NCBI RefSeq assembly: GCF_027580225.2
Contig: NW_027395277.1
Coordinates: 2,166,001-2,230,000 of the forward strand
Source of the DNA: Misgurnus anguillicaudatus
Lineage: Eukaryota; Chordata; Actinopteri; Cypriniformes; Cobitidae
Direction of reading: 5' to 3'
DNA: 64,000 nt
Position numbers and translations under genes: made by a program. Below, in pieces: positions 12,666 to 26,345 of the stretch. The notes beneath the pieces are model-generated. The model was not told where the DNA came from and made no database searches. It saw only the letters and a list, made by a program, of their open reading frames with translations. The first letter of the stretch is position 1, and every line of letters begins with the position of its first letter.

Positions 12666-13540
12666 AAGTCTCCTTCCGTTAAAAATAATGTTTAGTGCGG
12701 TGGATGTTATTTTAGTAAACCTACCAACATTAGTCGACGTGATGTTTGAACTGACTTATCGCGAGAGGAAAAATAAAGTTTCAGTCACATATCATCGATT
12801 AATGAAAATGCTGTTATTACGCAATAGTCTTTTTTCGACATTTAGAAAATAACGCTAAAGTTTTGTGCAAATCTGCAATCTCATGACAATGTGTACCAAT
12901 TTTACAAAGTCGCTAATTCGTAAGATATCATTTTTATACGCAATAGTCTTTTTTTAGATGATACATTTAAGTCTCCTTCAATTAAAAATAATGTCTAGTG
13001 CGGTGGATGTGATTTTAGGAAACCTACCAACATCAGTCGACTTGATGTTTGAAATGACTTATCGCAAGAGGAAAATCTATGTTTCAGTTGCATATCATCT
13101 ATTAATGAAAATGCCATAATTTCGCAGTAGTCTTTTTTCGACATTTCAAAAACAACGCTAAAGTTTTGCAAAAATCTGCAATGGAAATGCAGCTACAATC
13201 GCATGACAATGTGTACCTATTTTACAAAGTTGCTAATTCGTAAAATATAATTTTTTAAGTCTCATTCAGTTAAAAATAATGTCTAGTGCGGTGGATGTGA
13301 TTTTAGTAAACCTACCAACATCAGTCGACGTGATGTTTGAAATGACTTATCGCGAGAGGATAAACAAAGTTTTAGTCGCATATAATCGATTAATGAAAAT
13401 GTCGTCATTTTGTAATTGTCTTTTTTCGACATTTAGAAAACAACGCTAAAGCTTTGCACAAATCAGCAATAGAAACGCAGCTACAATCTCTTGACAATGT
13501 GTACCAATTTTACAAAGTCGCTAATTCGTAAGATTTCTTT
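12666..13540. repeat. Three-copy tandem duplication, unit about 290-303 bp
   Basis: Unit starts near 12666, 12969 and 13257 share AAGTCTC(C/A)TTC, TAGTGCGGTGGATGT, CCTACCAACAT(T/C)AGTCGAC and CTTTTTTCGACATTT. The copies differ by scattered substitutions and small indels, so the duplication is not very recent. No long frame is shared by all three copies, which argues against coding function. Confidence 0.8.
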
Positions 13541-16500
13541 TTGATATGTTTTAATACGATCTGCTTTCATCCCAGTGACGTTGAGGTTGGCGTGGAGTTT
13601 TTATTCATGCTTTTTTCGGATACGTTTTTGTACAATTCACATTCATACAAAATTGCCACCACGTAAATTCGGTAAATTTTTCCCGTCAGGACAGATTTTC
13701 ACTGTGCAGTAGAAAACATCAAAATATGTTTCAGGTATAAATAATTGTTTTGATTGTAGCTACTTTTACTTTTACATATTTAACATACATTAAGACTAAG
13801 CAGACAATATTTCATTTTAATAAATAGTTATCAAATTGCACTGTAACAAATTTCTGTAGTTTTCACAACATTATTACTGTAAAATAAAGTAGTAGAATCT
13901 TTATACAGCATGTTGCTGTAGATCTGCAATGGATGCATTTTAATAGTGGGAAATTTTACAGTAAATTTTTTTTCTGTGAATACAGTAATTCTGAGCCATA
14001 TTAATGGAAACTATTCATTTTTTAAATCAAAACGGCAACATTACTATTTTTTTCATATTTTTTTTCATTGAGATGCATCTATTACTTTATTACTGTAATA
14101 AAATTTTAATAATATTTAATTTTAACGGTGACATACTGTAAACAACTTACAGCAATGCACTGTACATTTCACAGTTTTTTTTTCAGTGAACTGTATATAG
14201 TTCAAACAGAGTTTAATTGCTTTAGGTGGTTTATAGTTGACTCTTCATATTTGGATATAGGCTACCGTAAAGAAAGTATTTTAACTCTTTATTTACCCTC
14301 CAACACTCTGAATGATGAAAAGTATCATAAGATAACAAGATAAATGGGTACCTATAGATGGAGGAAGCTGGTACAGGACCAGTGTGAACAGCCGGTACGT
14401 CTGATTGATTAAAGCAAACAGGGAAGCTCATTATGGTCCATCTGTAGACATTTAGTAGTTGGAGTCAACAGAGATGCTGAGAGTCTATTTTGCTTCATTG
14501 CTTATTCTAACAGGTGGCTGGCCGGCTCTGCCTAACACAAAACAAGCACGACGTTGGAAATCAAGACTCGTGGATTGTACAAATCAAATGTTGTCATTGT
14601 TGGTTTGGCTTTGGAAGCACACTTACAGGTACGTTTTTTTACAGGTAAGTGCTCTTTTTAAGGAATAGTTCAGCCAAAAATACAAATCTGGTCACCGTTT
14701 ACTCAATTTTAAGTCATTTCAGACCCAAATTGCTTTCTTTCTTCTGTGGAACATGAAAGGTTATATTGGCCACTCTTTTAGGATTTGAAAGAAATCCACC
14801 TTTTGTGAGGCACAGAAAAAAGTCATGCGAGTTTGAAATGACACGAGGCTAAGAGATGAAACACCTGGACCACAACAATTTTGCCAAACTATAGAAAATG
14901 GAAGATAATGGAGAAGAAAATAGCGACAACATTTAAGGCCAGTGTGAAAACAAGATGACAGAAGGAAGGGATATTACAGGGTCATCTTTTGTTTCCAATG
15001 TTGTAAAGACAGATGCACATTAAAACACAAAACACAATTCCAAAAATATCAGCATGCTGCATCCAATTAAAGTCATTTGTTTTTCATTCATTTTGCAGAC
15101 ACTGTTATCCAAAGCAGAGAGCATAGTACACAAGCTAATTTTGCCTTAAATATAATATAAATTATCTGTTTGTTTGCATTTTTTTTATTAGAAAATGTAA
15201 TGTAATGTAAGTTTTATGAAGTAAGATTTCCCTTGTTCAGGTTTCCGCCCTCACTGAAAGTGCACGTGTATCCGGAGAGATTTCATGTCCCTTTATTAGA
15301 TTAGTGAACAGAAACAGATTTATGAAGTGTGTCAGTTTCACCGCAGGTTTGTTTATTACCCATTGTTGGTCAGGTTTAAGTGAATTTGTGTGTGCAGTAA
15401 CATATAGACATAATGGACATCGAATGGGCACACATATGACACCTGATATGTTTCTGCTGAGCACCCGGGGCGAATGATTGATGAAAAAGACCACAAATGT
15501 TACAGGCTTTTATTGTGCCTGTAGCAACACACACACACACACACACACAATCACACATGCTACAAACAAGCACCTTTATTTCTTTTTAATAGACAAATGT
15601 AGTGTTTGCATGGGTACAAATGTGTTTGAATGGATGAATGATTAAGTGCACATCGCCCCCTGCTGGACACTTAAACGTCATTACATTTCACTTAGTTCAA
15701 TCAAAATATGTAAATGATCTCATTATTAACACACCCTGGCTGGTGCCATCCCATATAATGCAATCCTGTCATTACCGGTGTATGTTTAGCACTCGAGGGT
15801 AACGTATATTTTCATACTCATCTGTGTGATTATAATGTAAGTTATTGTGCTATAAAACCGAGCTTGCTGACAGTCAAATGGACAGTTTGGGGTTGGTAGC
15901 AATAATTAAATATGTAGCTCCTAAATAATAATAACAGGTTACATGAAGCACTAAGGAAACAACTAGAAAATACTACAATAACGTCAAGCAGAAGCAAAAT
16001 ATACTAATACACATCTCAAATCACTGCTTAACTTCTGTCTCTGGATGATTTTGGTCCACCTTCATCATCACAGATGAAATCTGATTGGCTTGCACAACTG
16101 ACTGACAAGTCACACCAACCTTTCTTTTAATACAGTTTCTTTAGACACTAAAAATTTTAAGATTTCTGCAGTCAGTGAAGTATTGACCATATGGTGTAGT
16201 TCCCTTATTAGGTCATACTATGAAGTGCTCTTGTGTTTAGTCTGTGCATTTTAGTGTTCATATAGACTGCTATCAATCTTCAATTCTGAATTATATATAC
16301 AGTATGTGACCAGATGAAAGTTTTTCATAACATTGCATTTGCTGTTTACCCTTGACCTGAGAGTTTCATAACCATCTCTGGGGCATTTTATTTTATTTTA
16401 TAGACATTCAAAACTGTTTTACTGGCCCAGAATTGACTTTGCGTTAACTTTGAATTGTTTGAATTCAGTATGTGAATTTCTTATATATTTTGTACATGCT

Positions 16501-19318
16501 ATATACTGATATGTGCAAGGGTGAATTGCCCTAATGTGGGACATTTTTTGAATATTAGACTTCTGTAATGTGCTTTCTATTTGATGGTTTCCTCATCCTC
16601 TGGACATTTGAAAGATCATTTTAGGTTTTTTGTAGTTTCACTGGCATTCATGTATTTTGGGGGGACCTACAAACCCCTTAGGTGTCCAACATTAGGGTAA
16701 TTTACCCTGTGTATCAAAGTACTGTGGAATGCAATGCATCTGATCCTCCATTTCAAGTCAATAAACCAGAAGTGTACTGAACTTCAAGAAGTATATCAAA
16801 GGATGTCACGGTTCTGCTCTTTACAAAACATAAGTATACTCTAAATTCATTTTATTAAGCATACTTAAGTCAATTTTAGGTATATTTTAAAGCATACTTA
16901 TGTGGTAAGTGGGTCAGTGACAAAAACCGGTTGGCAAAATTCAAAAATCTTTTTTTAAACTTGTTTTAAAAGCACGCCTCAGGTTTATTTCAATGCACAT
17001 AGTGCATTTGTTAATTTTATGCAATAAAAAATTACATTTGCACCATTTTTATGAAAGTTAAGACTGAATGAACCTGAAAATGTCAAATGGTGTAACCGCC
17101 AGTTGCGCCAAAGAATGAAAAATATTATTTTATCCATCCTGATGGCATGTAAGCGTAATTATCAAATAAATAATAAAAAATAAAAATAATGATTATAAGA
17201 TATTATTTTATTAGTTATTTTTACATGTAAATTTTTATGCTGAATAAAGCTCTGTTTTCTAAATAATCTTTGACAAATGATGTAAAAATGTATGTACAAA
17301 AAATCATATTACACTAAACTAGATGATTATATTTTATTCCACATTTTTTGAATATGTTTATATTTTCATTTAAAAAAATACTAGTTACACCAATTGACAC
17401 AGACCGGTTACACCACATTTTTGCAATTATCCCCCAAATATTCTTTCAAAATGAAATAAAACCAGAAATTTTAGACATCCTCAAAACATTATTTCAAACA
17501 TAATTTTAAATATAAAGAAAATGAGGCACTCCTGATAAATATATAAAAGCCTTTAATCAAAAATGGCTACAAGTGCCTCATTTTTCTATTTTCTTTATGT
17601 TATTATAGGCCCTTTTTTGAAGAGCACCCTGGATTGTTTATACATTATTTATATATATTTTTGACACAGAGAAGCATTCCTTTTTCTTTTTTATAATTTT
17701 AAATATATTTCAAAATATACAATAAATATATGTACTGAAATAATTTTTGAAATATGTTTACAAAAATGTCTTTTTCAACCAATATGTTTTTGGGCATTTT
17801 TTTTTATTTTGAAATATATTTTTAAATGCATTAATATTTACGTTGCATTGGGAAAAAACTTTGTACAAAAGATTAAAATTAAATATATTTTCAACTGCAA
17901 AAAATATACTTTTAATTTTATATTTTATACATACTTATACATTTTATACAAACTTTTATATTTTGGCCAGGAAAAATATATATTTTTTGCCATATGGGTT
18001 GGAAAATACGAAATGTATTTGTTGCCCCTGAAATACATTTATATGAAGGTTAAAACTATATATCAAATTCAAAAATATATTTAATTAAGCTTTACTTTCT
18101 ACAAAATGTATTTTGCATATATTTAAAACCTATTTTTGGCCAAAGAAATTTCTTTTTGCCATATATGGGTGTGTTTTTGAAGGAGGTGTGGTTTTGGACA
18201 GCAATTTGCATGGAGGGTGGGATCATATGCCTTCATTGATGAAGTTGGCATTTTCAAATCACAGACTTCACCTAAGTGCAAATGTAAGTATATTTCTGGA
18301 GAAGTACACCAAAAGTAGACCGAAAGTGTTGTTTTTAGTCTAAAAGTACACAATTTTTTGAAAAAACACTTAATAATTCTATCAAACGCACTTAATGTGG
18401 TCATACAGTGTGATTATAGACAGTGTAGGCCTACCATAATGAACACAGCCTGTATTAAACTCACTATTGCCAGGCTCTTTCACAGTGCAGAAGTTTTCTG
18501 GGTGGATGTTACAGTAGTCGTGTCGCTCACTGGCCAAAATCAAAAAGCCCACAAGCAAATTGTGTTTGTTTGATTAAAGCTGGGGATTCCTTTGAGAAGC
18601 AAAGGGGTCGATGAGGGGGGTATAAGATGAATGGGGTGAAGTAAGAAGGCGACAGACGCTGTAAGTACGGGTCAGTCTGGACCACAGAGGACGAGTAATG
18701 ATAGCAGATGTATTTCTCCAGATGTCTCTATTCCTGCTGTTAGTGATTTGCTCCACACACACTGGAGATTGATTGAAAGTTGTATTTTGGATGGACTCTC
18801 ACCGGGCAGCGTGGTTAATGACTGCCTGTGCCAAATCAAAACCTACACACAAACAATATGAAATACACAAAAAGTATACGCTACAGGTATTACTACCATT
18901 TTGAACATTAACCATGGTTTTAGTAAAAACAAAATAAAATAAAAATATTGCTATATTGTATAGTTTTGCTACAGTAACCATTGTTTATGACTACATTTTT
19001 TAAATAATTAATCTATGATTCATTTTATATGGTTATGTTTTCTTGATAATATGTTGAATTTATTATGATTTGGGATATTCATTTTCTACACCTTAGAAAA
19101 GGATCAGACAAGATTGCATAGTACAATGTATTTTTTTCATGTACCATAAGAAGAAAATACAACGTTTAGACCATTCATGCATCTAACGTTTGACATCAAA
19201 TGCATGTTTTAATTTTTTTATATGGTGCATGTTCAAGATTCAAGATATTTGTCACATGCACAGTTATATACATTTACAACTAGTAGTGAAATGTAAATCT
19301 GGTACTCAAATATTGTAT
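13541..19318. other. Long A+T-rich intergenic stretch without a gene
   Basis: No exon recognised on either strand. It contains short transposon fragments (for example GGAATAGTTCAGCCAAAAAT at 14663 and a SINE-tail-like piece near 15095-15125), a CA microsatellite near 15525-15549, a small inverted repeat at 17514-17598 (ATGAGGCACT...AGTGCCTCAT), and an A+T-rich family at 17690-18135. Confidence 0.4.
17690..18135. repeat. A+T-rich dispersed repeat with ATATTTTTGGCCA motifs
   Basis: Blocks of AAATATATTTT, TTTTTGGCCA and TTTGCCATAT(A)GG recur here and in similar order at about 28340-28463, 28883-29130 and 54200-54640. The recurrence of the same order and spacing indicates a dispersed element rather than simple A+T richness. 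Confidence 0.5.
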
Positions 19319-19809
19319 AGACGGTTTCATCGGACGCACGTGATACACGTCTGGATCCGAACCTTACTTCCGGTTTCCTTTTTTAATGGTCTGACTAGTT
19401 GCTAAACTGATCTCTTGAACAAATGCCTCGTCGAAAATAACAAATGTTTTTGTTTCCTACCCTTACGAAAAAGAAGTATACTTCAAGTTCATTTTATTAA
19501 GTATACTTAAGTAATGTTGGAGTAAAGTTTTAAGTATACTTTATGTAGTAAGTGTACTAACATTTATGTTCTAGTAGTATACTTGTAAGTGTACTGCTTG
19601 AATACCGCTTGGGACTAAATTGGCCCACTTTTAGTATATAAAAGTATACTTCTAAGTGTACTATAAGTGTAAGAGTAGTCAACTTTAAGTGTACAACTAG
19701 TGCACAATTAGTTCTTCATTTGTACTGCAAGTCAACTCATTAGTATACTAGTAGTTTTCTAGACTTATACTTCAAGTGTACATGCGAATGTTCTGTTAGT
19801 GTACTCTTA

Positions 19810-21105
19810 GGCTATGTTTACATTGATGCGTTTATCCTTTAAAACGCGTTACTTTTGCTACGTTTACGCCTTTCATCTACACTACATCACCGTTTTCGAC
19901 CCCCATAAACGGATTCGTTCGCAAACGCTGAAGACCCTGTTTTAGTTTGAGAACTCAGACGTTGCTCTGAGTGTAAATGAAAGTAGACGGAGTCTTATGT
20001 AAACGAACAGCTGACGTTAACGTGACAGCGCATCATTTTCAAAGTAAAAAGTATTTTATTCATGTAAATGTTGGTTTGCAACGGAGGTTTTGCCAAAAAT
20101 AGTAAACATCTACCAACCAGCTATTATAAACGCTATATCAGATTGTTTTAACATGTATCCTTATAGATAATGTCTGTTTTATATTAATGTTTGAGTATTG
20201 TTGGTTTTGAGTATTGTTGTAATGTGTTTATGTTTTGTTTAAAATTAGTTAGCTTACGAAAGATAAAGACTGTAATTTTAAACGCCAAATAGGGCGTTGT
20301 AAAGGCCAATATGAAGGGAGAATTGTAATGGGTCAGACATTATTTTCCAGTTTAATGTAAGTTTTGTTTGCTACTTTAAAATGAATTTCGTTTCAGATAA
20401 TTTGTCTCTTAATTTTAATCGATGTTTTGTTGATAAGTTTTGTGAATATAAATTAATAAAAACAATAAACTCAACGTCATTAATATATAATGCTCGTTTA
20501 GGCGCTATTTCTGTGTTGCTAGCGGAGGACGTGCACGGACCTCGCACACTTTTAAAAATTAATGCAATAAGCATTTCTGGTAGGCTAAAGCAATACTTCA
20601 CCTCTTACTATGTTTGATTGAAGTTTGCATTTGCTGAAATTTATTTTTGCTTCAAGTTCGCTACTGTTTAGTACTGTTCACTTGAATGCTTTCTTTTTAA
20701 ATCATATAGACCTTTCTGTTTGGTTATAAAATCAAAATTAACCTATTAATCATATTAATATGTTGTAGGGGGGAGCTAGAACAGTATAAGACTTTCGCAA
20801 ACACATTTTTTATAGGTTCAAAAATAGTGTCTGTTATAGTTGCCAGCAAAGGACACAGGTATGACTTTTTGTCAATATCGCACACCCCTAGGCTGCATAA
20901 ACGCGCAAAGGTAAGCTATTATTCGAGTAATAAGTTATTTTACACTTTTATGCGCATGCCCAGTTACATGATTGGGCATGTTTCATGCATTTATGGTGGT
21001 GTATAGTGTGGATGAAGATTCTTTTTAAAATGCCAGTATAAACGAGGATCGTTTTCATTTTAAAATGCCGTTTTAAAACGCAAATGCTCTAATATAAACA
21101 GGGCC
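19810..21105. mobile_element. Harbinger-like non-autonomous insert with TTA target duplication
   Basis: The ends are GGCTATGTTTA and TAAACAGGGCC (inverse GGCCCTGTTTA), flanked by TTA at 19807-19809 and 21106-21108. The uninterrupted target, GTGTACTCTTAGTAAACTAG, is preserved in a neighbouring repeat unit near 21233, which fixes the insertion point. A 3-bp TWA duplication with GGCC-type ends fits PIF/Harbinger. No transposase frame was seen. Confidence 0.65.
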
Positions 21106-21400
21106 TTAGTAAACTAGTAGGTTACTAATTTTGTGCTGCAGGTATACTTCCAAGTGTTCTTTTAATTTATTTTTAGTTAACTAGTAGTTTACTAGTCATA
21201 TACTTCAAGTGTACATGCAAGTGTTCTGTTAGTGTACTCTTAGTAAACTAGTAGGTTACTAATTTTGTGCTGCAGGTATACTTCCAAATGTTCTTTTAAT
21301 TTATTTTTAGTTAACTAGTCATATACTGAAAGTGTACATGCAAGTTGTCTGTTAGTGTACTCTTAGTAAACTAGTAGGTTACTTATTGTATGCTGCTTGT
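21105..21400. repeat. Tandem units within the composite transposon arm
   Basis: GTAAACTAGTAGGTTACT and GTGTACATGCAAG recur at about 125-bp spacing. The inverse versions occur at 22890-23220 in about three units (GCAAGTATACCTGCAGCA...). The two blocks are arms of one large inverted repeat. Confidence 0.65.
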
Positions 21401-21690
21401 GTAACAAAGCACTTTGACACTGAGGATCCATCTGCAGGTTTTTATTAAACACTCATATTCCAACAGGCAAGGTCAAACAACAGCAATGTCAGACAGGCAA
21501 ACCGCTCAGCAATGACAGCCAGTACAAATCAAGACTTTGCGCTAACTGAATGTTTCCAGAGAGTTTATATAGGCTGTCCAATGAGCTTCAGGTGGCAGAA
21601 TAATCAGTCCAGGTATGAGGGATTGTGGGAAATGGAGTCCAGAACGAAAGTTAATTTTCAGGGGATTCAGCCATATATATAGATACATAT

Positions 21691-22700
21691 ACAACCTCAA
21701 ATCAGAAAAAGTTGGGACACTGTAGAAATTTTGAATAAAAAAGGAATGGAATAATTTATAAATCTCATAAACTTATATTTTATTCACAATAAAATATAGA
21801 TAACATATCAAATGTTGAAAGTGAGACATTTTGAAATGTCATGCCAAACATTGGCTCAATTTGGATTTTATGAGAGCTACACATTCCAAAAAAGTTGGGA
21901 CAGGTAGCAATAAGAGGCCGGAAAAGTTAAATGTACATATAAGGAACAGCTGGAGGAGGACCAATGTTTAGGAATAGAAATGGTGTCCCATTCTTGTCTA
22001 ATACAGGCTTCTAGTTGCTCCACTGTCTTAGGTCTTCTTTGTCGCATCTTCCTCTTTATGATGCACCAAATCTTTTCTATGGGTGAAAGATCTGGACTGC
22101 AGGCTGGCCATTTCAGTACTCAGATACTTCTTCTACGCAGTCTTGATGTTGTAATTAATGCAGTATGTGGTCTGGCATTGTCATGTTGGAAAATGCAAGG
22201 TCTTCCCCGAAAGAGACAACGTCTGAATGGGAGCATATGTGGTTATAGAACTTGGATAAACCTTTCAGCATTGATGGTGCCTTTCCAGATGTGTAAGCTG
22301 CCCATGCCACACGCACTCATGCAACCCCAAACCATCAGAGATGCAGGCTTCTGAACTGAGCGCTAATAACAACTTGGGTTGTCATTGTCCTCTTTAGTCC
22401 GGATGAAATGGCGTCCCAGTTTTCCAAAAAGAACTTCAGATTTTGATTCGTTGGACCACAGAACAGTTTTCCACTTTGCCAAAGTCCATTTTAAATGAGC
22501 CTTGCCCAGGGAAAACGCCTGTGCTTCTGGATCATATTTAGATATGGCTTCTTTTTTGACCTATAGCGTTTTAGCTGTCAACGGCGAATGGCACAGTGGA
22601 TTGTGTCCACTGACAATGTTTTCTGGAGCCCATGTTATGATTTCCATTACAGTAGCATTCCTGTATGTGATGCAGTGCCGTCCCGAAGATCCAAAATGAT
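21691..22700 (-). mobile_element. Degenerate Tc1-like transposon
   Basis: The unit begins near AATCAGAAAAAGTTGGGACA, with a second AAAAAAGTTGGGACA block near 21890, and runs into a minus-strand relic of a Tc1-family transposase. It lies inside the 19319-24053 composite element. The distal terminus was not resolved. Confidence 0.7.
21980..22690 (-). pseudogene. Broken Tc1/mariner transposase
   Basis: The minus-strand translation shows conserved Tc1 transposase landmarks. SLMVWGCMSACGMG is followed by FQHDNARPHTA, which carries the second catalytic Asp, and then by WPACSPDLSPIEKIW, which carries the third acidic residue. In-frame stops interrupt it after VL (in FIQVL*) and before VLKWP, and the N-terminal part is also broken. 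The gene is therefore dead. In a live element the enzyme would cut and paste DNA at TA sites. Confidence 0.85.
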
Positions 22701-24710
22701 CCAATATTTGGCATTTTTTTATTTATTATTTTTGTTTGATTAGCTCACTGATAGCATACGAAAGATTTAGCTTCAAATTGAAAGTACAATTAAAAGGTAT
22801 ATGTCAAGTATAAAAATTAATACACAGGAACATATTGTACTTTAAGTGCAATGTATATATATTTATAGTATGATGTTAAGTTCACTTAAAGTAGTAAAGT
22901 AGTATAGTAAAAGAATACTTGCAAGTATACCTGCAGCACACAATTAGTAACTTACTAGTTTACTAAGAGTACACTAACAGAACACTTGCATGTACACTTT
23001 CAGTATGACTAGTACACTACTAGTTAACTAAAAGTATAGTAAAAGAATACTTGCAAGTATACCTGCAGCACACAATTAGTAACTTACTAGTTTAATAAGA
23101 GTACACTAACAGAACAATTGCATGTTCACTTTCAGTATGAGTACTAGTTAACTAAAAGTATAGTAAAAGAATACTTGCAAGTATACCTGCAGCAGTAAAT
23201 TAATAACCTAGTTTACTAACACTAAAGATTCTCCATAAAGATAATATACATTTGTACACTACATATACTTTCAAAATGTACTTAAAATATACTGTTTCTA
23301 AAGGATGCTTAATAATGTATTTTATAAATATGCTGTTAGTGCATTATTATAATGATAACTTTAACAGATAAAGTATACCTAAAGTAAACTTTAAAATAAG
23401 TTCAAATTATTATACTTTAAAAATTGCACAGAACTTTATCTCCAAGTATATTTTTTTAAAGTATAATTTTAGAAAATATACTAAATTATAATTATTTTGA
23501 AATATGTTAAAAGTTTAATTGTAAGCAAATATGTTGTAAGCATACTTTCAATATATTCAAAGTAGTACATTTCTTTCTAAGTATATTTGTAATGTATATT
23601 GCAAAGTTAAATATACTTGAAATACAATAAAGTATATTTATTTTTCACCAGGGCTATTCATTCATTCATTACTTTATACTATATAAGTATATGTCAGTAA
23701 ACAAGTATAGGCCAAATATACTTAGACATTTCTGTCAGTATAGGTCAAGTATACTTTATTACAATTTAAGTATATTTCTGAGAAAGACCTAAAGTACATT
23801 TTAGAAAAGTACATAAAAAGTAAACTGAAAGTATACTTTCTTATTTTAAGTTTAAAAGAAGTATACTTTAAGCACACTTGAATAAACTTCTTTTTCGTAA
23901 GGGTAGGTAATCTATGTGTTGTTTTTTGTGCTTGTTATATAAATAAACTACGTTTAAAGAACTTTGTTGTTATTTATTCTTAGCGGAGTTTACCGGAAGT
24001 TACTTGCGGATCGCGACAGCCGCTTGTTTATGTTGTTACTGCTGAAACCGTCTATAGAAAAAATTGACATAAAATACATTTAAATAAAAAAAATATAAAT
24101 TGAGGTTTAGATAGGAAATACAGCATACAACATAGTTAAAAAACAAAACATTGTGTAAATGCAATTATATACTAAATTATTATATTATGTACTATTTTTT
24201 TGTACATGTACTGAACTGTATTATGTATAAAGTAGTACTATATTATTATATTATGTACATATTTATTTACATACAGTATTAATATTAAGTACTAGATTTT
24301 GTTGGCATCTCATAAGAGATTACGGAAAATACACGGAAAATGCATTGGGATTTGTCCAGGATTGTTTGATTTTTGCTTCAATCACACTACCAATGATTTT
24401 CCGGTATCTTTGCGTGAATTCACACTCATACCGTAAAAATCCCATAAAGACATGTGACATGTTGCTACCCTATCTCACGGCAAGTCGTGTTATTGTCACG
24501 GAAAATTTGATTCATGTTTTCGTGTTTCGTGATTTTTCACTGTTTTTCGTGCCTCTGAGGCACGAATGTCTTTTTCGTGCTACCCAGCACGAATTTCTAT
24601 AAATATTTTTTTCTTGTCTGTGCCACGACTTTCTTTATCATGTTATTTTTTATTTTTTTATCATCGTTTTTTTTATATTTTTAAATCATTGTCGCTTGGG
24701 GTTAGGGTTA

Positions 24711-26345
24711 AATTCGGGGTTTGGGCAAAATTTGGGCAAAGACACGTTTAAGGCGAATAGCACGTGTTTTCACGGCAAACACAGAGCCCATATCGTATCA
24801 TTCGCATCGCCCTCGCACGCGAGGACGCATCTGAACACGTCTTTGGATCGATTTTGTATTTAATCTACTTGCGCAAATCGTTGAACTTGCATCTGTTGTG
24901 AACCCACAATTATGCTACGTACACACCAAATGCGGGGCATCGCGTTACTCACCCTAGATTACTCGCAGGATTTAACTTTGTGTCATGCGAATTTTTTGCC
25001 GGAGTTGAATATTTTCAACTTGAGCAAAGACGCGTTTGAGGCAAATAGCACGTGTTTTTACGGCAAACATGCCGCCCATATCGCATCATTCGCATCGCCC
25101 CACGCAAGGACGCATCTGATCGTGTCTTTGCATTGACTTTCTATGTAATCTACTCGCGCAAATCGTTGAACTTGCATCTGGTGTGAACCCGCAGTTATGC
25201 TATGTACACACCAAACGCAGGGCATCGCGTTACTCGCCCTAGATTACTCGCGGGATTTAACTTTGTGTCATGCAAATTTTTCGCTGGAGTTGAATATTTT
25301 CAACTTGGGCAAAGACGCGTTTGAGGCAAATAGCGCATCTTTTTGTGGCAAACGCACCACCCATATCGCGTCATTCACATTGCTCCACGCGAGGACGCAT
25401 CTGATCGCGTCTTTGCATTGACTTTGTATGTAATCTACTCGCGCAAATCGTTGAACTCGCGTCTGGTGTGAACCCACAGTTAGGCTACGTACACACCAAA
25501 CACGGGGCATCGCGTTACTCGCTCTGGATTACTTGCAGGATTTAACTTTGTGTCATGCAAATTTTTCGCTTGAGTTGAATATTTTCAACTTGGGCAAAGA
25601 CGCGTTTGAGGCAAATAGCGCATCTTTTTGTGGCAAACGCACCACCCATATCGCGTCATTCACATTGCTCCACGCGAGGACGCATCTGATCGCGTCTTTG
25701 CATTGACTTTGTATGTAATCTACTCGCGCAAATCGTTGAACTCGCGTCTGGTGTGAACCCACAGTTAGGCTACGTACACACCAAACGCGGGGCATCGCTT
25801 TCCTTGCTCTGGATTACTTGCAGGATTTAACTTTGTGTCATGCGAATTTTTCGCTTGAGTTGAATATTTTCAACTTGGGCAAAGACACGTTTGAGGCGAA
25901 TAGCGCATCTTTTTGCGGCAAACGCGCCACCCATATCACGTCATTCGCATCGTCCCACGCGAGGACGTGTCTGATCGCGTCTTTGAATTGACTTTGTATG
26001 TAATCTATTCGCGCAAATCGTTGAATTTGCGTCTGGTGTGTGAACCCACAGTTATGCTACTTACACACCAAACGTGGGGCATCGCGTTACTCGCCCTAGA
26101 TTACTCGCGGGATTTAACTTTGTGTCATGCGAATTTTTCGCTCGAGTTGAACATTTTCAACTTGGACAAAGATATGTTTGAGGTGAATAGTGTGTGTTTT
26201 CGCAGCAAACGCACTGCCCATATCAGGTCATTCGCATTGCCCCACACAAGGATGCATCAGATTGCGTCTTTGCATTGACTTTGTATGTAATCTACTCGCG
26301 CAAATCGTTGAACTCGCATCTGGTGTGAACCCACAGTTACGCTCC
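24711..26345. repeat. 285-bp satellite array, five full units and a partial
   Basis: Units begin at TATGCTACGTACACACC or a variant near 24911, 25196, 25481, 25767 and 26053, a spacing of about 285 bp; a degenerate partial copy precedes them from 24711. Each contains ATTTAACTTTGTGTCATGC, TTGAATATTTTCAACTTG and TATGTAATCTACTCGCGC. Stretches of at least 240 bp in the second and third units are identical, showing a very recent duplication. The open frames inside are by-products of the repeat. Confidence 0.9.

Larger units (their letters stand above)
19319..24053. mobile_element. Composite 4.7-kb inverted-repeat transposon
   Basis: Outer ends are AGACGGTTTCA (19319) and TGAAACCGTCT (to 24053), both next to TA. 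Long inner arms near both ends carry GTATACTT repeats and the inverse-matching CCCTTACGAAAAAGAAGTATA / CTTCTTTTTCGTAAGGG. Blocks of about 125-135 bp around 21110-21400 reappear inverted at 22890-23220. It contains two foreign inserts, 19810-21105 and 21691-22700. A short derivative made of its two ends lies at 37892-38020. Confidence 0.7.

Noticed and set aside
21980..22354. 124-codon plus-strand frame
   Set aside because: The minus strand carries the recognisable Tc1 transposase relic; the plus frame is its antisense shadow.
25268..25795. Two identical 80-codon minus-strand frames
   Set aside because: They lie 285 bp apart in the satellite array and reflect its recent duplication, not coding.
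24711..26345. Regular repeats that might be a CRISPR array
   Set aside because: The units are 285 bp and fully homologous with no unique spacers, in a vertebrate context.
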